DNA of 64,000 nt from Siphonodentalium dalli (taxonomy: Eukaryota; Mollusca; Scaphopoda; Gadilida; Siphonodentaliidae), in contig CP136067.1 in NCBI GenBank assembly GCA_032622095.1, forward strand, positions 48,709,899-48,773,898, read 5' to 3'. A model generated the notes under the pieces. The model was not told the DNA's origin. It ran no database searches and saw only the letters and a program-made list of their open reading frames with translations. Each line of letters begins with the position of its first letter. Position 1 is the first letter of the stretch. Positions 61,521 through 64,000 of the stretch are shown here, one piece after another. The position numbers were made by a program, and so were the translations under genes.

Positions 61521-62430
61521 AAGTATGGGACATAATGTTGTTTATTTTGAAAATACGTGAGAAACGATTCGCGATGTTGTATGATAACAAATTGTAACAC
61601 ATCGGGATCGCGTGGCAGAATGTTGCTCACGAATACGGTTGCCTATCACAACTCGGGGCGTTAAAATTACACAGATAGTGGGAAGAGCAGCGTCGATGCG
61701 CATGACAACGTGTTAGATTTCTTGTTCAGAAGTGTTTAGTCGCATGTTTGGGAGTGAGATAACAGTTTGTGAGTGAAATTCAGCCCAGGAACTGTCAACT
61801 ATATTGTTTACAACTTATCAACTATGTTAGCAATTTAGTCAGTCGGTGGTTTGCTGAAGATGAATAACGATCAATGTGGGGATCACGAACCTCACGAAGG
61901 CCCACAAAATATACTAACACTGACACTGCGCTTTTTTTTGTTATCTGCTGAAGAACATCGGGACCTATCTTTTCTAAATTCTATGAATTGAACAAATCTG
62001 TATCGGGCACATGTAGTCCGGACAATGCATGCACCAATGTTACCACCAATGTGATGAGAATTCAACAATCTTATGCGACCTACTAACTTCAATATAATAC
62101 TCTTTATTCCGGCCTCCACGTATTCCGGCCTCCACGATGAAGAGCAGTGAGGTTATTGAATTGTATGTTTTTCTATTCACAAATTCGTGGAGAGTGTATA
62201 TAAACAGCAAAAAAACAATTGTAAAAGACAAATCCAAATGTAAAAGTCAGTTAGCACATATCAGCGCGGAACGGGTGTTGTAACTTAAAAGAAAATAGGT
62301 ACACATTATTAAGAGATCCGGTTTTTGTGCATATCTAAACATAATTTTAAACATACCATATTGTAGATAGTTGAAAGTATTGAGTGTTTATATATGAATA
62401 TGCGTTTTCTACTGCAACAAAATGAAATTG
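61521..62430. repeat. Spacer upstream of I: blocks P and Q (first part)
   Basis: Same layout as upstream of D and F. No gene recognised. Confidence 0.6.
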
Positions 62431-62559
62431 AACTGACAAGTTGGTTGTTGTTGTGTAGTTTCCGGCCGCAGGCCGGTTAGGATGGTCGGAATGCATTGTG
62501 CAGTTCCCTTCACCCTTTCTTTAATTCTTCGATGAAAATCGGTTGGAAACTGACAAGTT
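62431..62559. mobile_element. 105-bp insertion with a 12-bp target duplication
   Basis: Bases 62443-62547 are absent from the other block Q copies and lie between direct repeats of aactgacaagtt (62431-62442 and 62548-62559). Inside is a perfect CCGGCC-gca-GGCCGG hairpin, followed by 'ggatggtcgg' and 'cttcaccctttc'. It has no terminal inverted repeat; a SINE-like element is possible. Confidence 0.7.
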
Positions 62560-64000
62560 AAGACGGGGCACCATTTTATTAACTACGCGCACATATCACG
62601 TGACTTCAGTTGAGCTTGGCTTACCATATTGTGCAAGTGATTGAATTTCAACCGACAAAGAGTCACTTCGTACTATGTCCCTAGCCCATAAGCGCGACTG
62701 GCGGCGTTTTCTCGCCTGATAGTGTGAAAGTCTGACCCCTTTATTAATCACCGGAACCAACTTATATGTTTCGTCGTTAACATTATCACTCCATGAGGAG
62801 CTTATCACTCCGAGGGGAGCTTTGCGAATATGACAAGATAGAAGAATTCGTTTCGTTTTTTTTTCAACTCAGGTTTTGCCCCCAAATTATCCTTAGTAAT
62901 GCTCACTTCCATAACATTCCAGTGATGTTCGGAAGATCAATATACACGTATGACGATAAATGCAACAATGCGTACTTGATATGCCAACGGATGACGTATA
63001 CAGGCCCTACGTAAGTCACTGAGTTCTATAAATATATATAGGGACACCATTAAACAATAAAGAGCGTTCATTGACAGTATATTCATGACATGTTTCTAAA
63101 GAGCATATTTCTAACTCTTGTGTGGAAACAGTTTCTAATGCTCATGTGAATTTATTTTTGGAGATATATTTATGCAGTCTGTATGACGACATTTCATCTG
63201 ATTATATTGATCATACATATATACTACCACATTGCGTAACTATGTATAGGCGTAACCATATAAAGAGCGTTTTATGTTCAATGTTTAACTGAGTTCAACC
63301 CTCCGCACAGCAGTGAGGCAAACGCGCTATATTTTCACCACACCGGGAACATAACTCTTGTGAATTTATTTTTGGAGATATATTTATGCAGTCTGTATGA
63401 CGACATTTCATCTGATTATATTGATCATACATATATAATACCACATTGCGTAACTATGTATAGGCGTAACAATATAAAGAGCGTTTTAGGTTCAATGTTT
63501 AACTGAGTTCAACCCTCCGCACAGTAGTGAGGCAAACGCGCTATATTTTTACCACACAGGGAACATACATAACTGAACGCTCTTTATAGTGTTACATACA
63601 GCCGACTAAGAGTATGTTCCAAGAGCTGGAAAACTTCGCAATTGGTCTTATATTTATGTGGCGCGCGTTGGAGCTTATCACTCCAAGAGGAACTTTGCGA
63701 ATATGACAAGTTTGAAGAATTCGTTTTGTGTTTCAATTCAGGTTTTGCCCCCGAATTATCCTTATTAATGGTAACTTCTATAACATTCCAGTGATGTTCG
63801 GAAGATCAATATACACGTAGGTCGATAAATACAACAATCCGGACGACGTAGGCCTTATGCCAAGGAGTTCTATAAATATATATAGAGGCACCATGAAACA
63901 ATAAAGAGCGTTCATTGACAGTATATTCATGACATGTTTCTAAAGAGCATATTTCTAACTCTTGTGTGGAAACAGTTTCTAATGCTCATGTGAATTTGTT
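62560..64000. repeat. Spacer at the right edge of the window
   Basis: This repeats the F-G spacer (49000-50400) with high identity, including both 'aaagagcgtt' palindrome regions. It implies that the array continues beyond base 64000. No gene recognised. Confidence 0.6.

Overview
The window is eukaryotic nuclear DNA. It is AT-rich, has no operons, carries multi-exon genes with GT-AG introns, and is crowded with small inverted-repeat elements. A dispersed repeat containing 'gttatggccctttt...cttagaaaa' (5.7-6.1, 7.7-7.9 and 16.2-16.9 kb) and another with a 'ttttaatgtcgctttcagcaac' type core (26.3 kb) resemble repeats common in mollusc genomes. A mollusc, probably a bivalve, is my best guess, but this is inference.

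Only one protein family is recognisable: CDC25 (M-phase inducer phosphatase, the dual-specificity phosphatase that activates CDK1/2-cyclin). Every copy is on the minus strand, in a head-to-tail array. The complete gene has eight exons. A short leader exon lies just downstream of a TATA box. Exon 2 carries the first ATG in a strong Kozak context, an S-P site and a DSG motif. Exon 3 is 81 nt. Exon 4 holds a basic regulatory stretch and the LIGD/KYISP start of the rhodanese-like domain. Exon 5 carries [12 protein letters not shown], exon 6 the active site HCEFSSER, exon 7 [15 protein letters not shown], and exon 8 [10 protein letters not shown] and the basic C-terminus. The predicted product is 301 residues, much shorter than vertebrate or fly CDC25 because the N-terminal regulatory region is reduced.

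Layout from left to right. Copy A (177-3733) loses its last exon to the window edge. Copies B (10203-14134) and C (19128-23018) are complete and appear to encode identical proteins; A, B and C are recent 10.4 and 8.9 kb tandem duplicates. A 6.5 kb spacer with its own repeats follows. Copy D (29526-33301) lacks exon 4, in frame, at a tandem-duplication junction. Copies E (36962-40693) and F (44350-48058) lack exons 7-8 and the active-site half of exon 6, which is replaced by foreign sequence; they are catalytically dead. D, E and F are linked by a 7.39 kb tandem unit (31525-38916, 38917-46304) whose edge lies inside intron 3. G (52443-52916) is only exons 7-8, and H (56162-56257) is a piece of exon 8. 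Copy I (56873-61490) has all exons but a one-base insertion in exon 6 frameshifts it before the active site.

The DNA between genes consists of reshuffled blocks of the same upstream sequence: a promoter-proximal block, a 'ggtacacattatta' block, a block with conserved splice-like mini-exons, and the 3' flank. One extra copy of promoter plus exon 1 stands alone at 6.1-7.1 kb. Three inverted-repeat element families are visible: a TTAA-flanked piggyBac-like MITE in intron 6, a TTA-flanked Harbinger-like MITE in intron 3 of the D/E/F/I subfamily, and a 120-bp hairpin MITE in the 3' flank. No rRNA gene, intact tRNA gene, CRISPR array or autonomous transposase was found.
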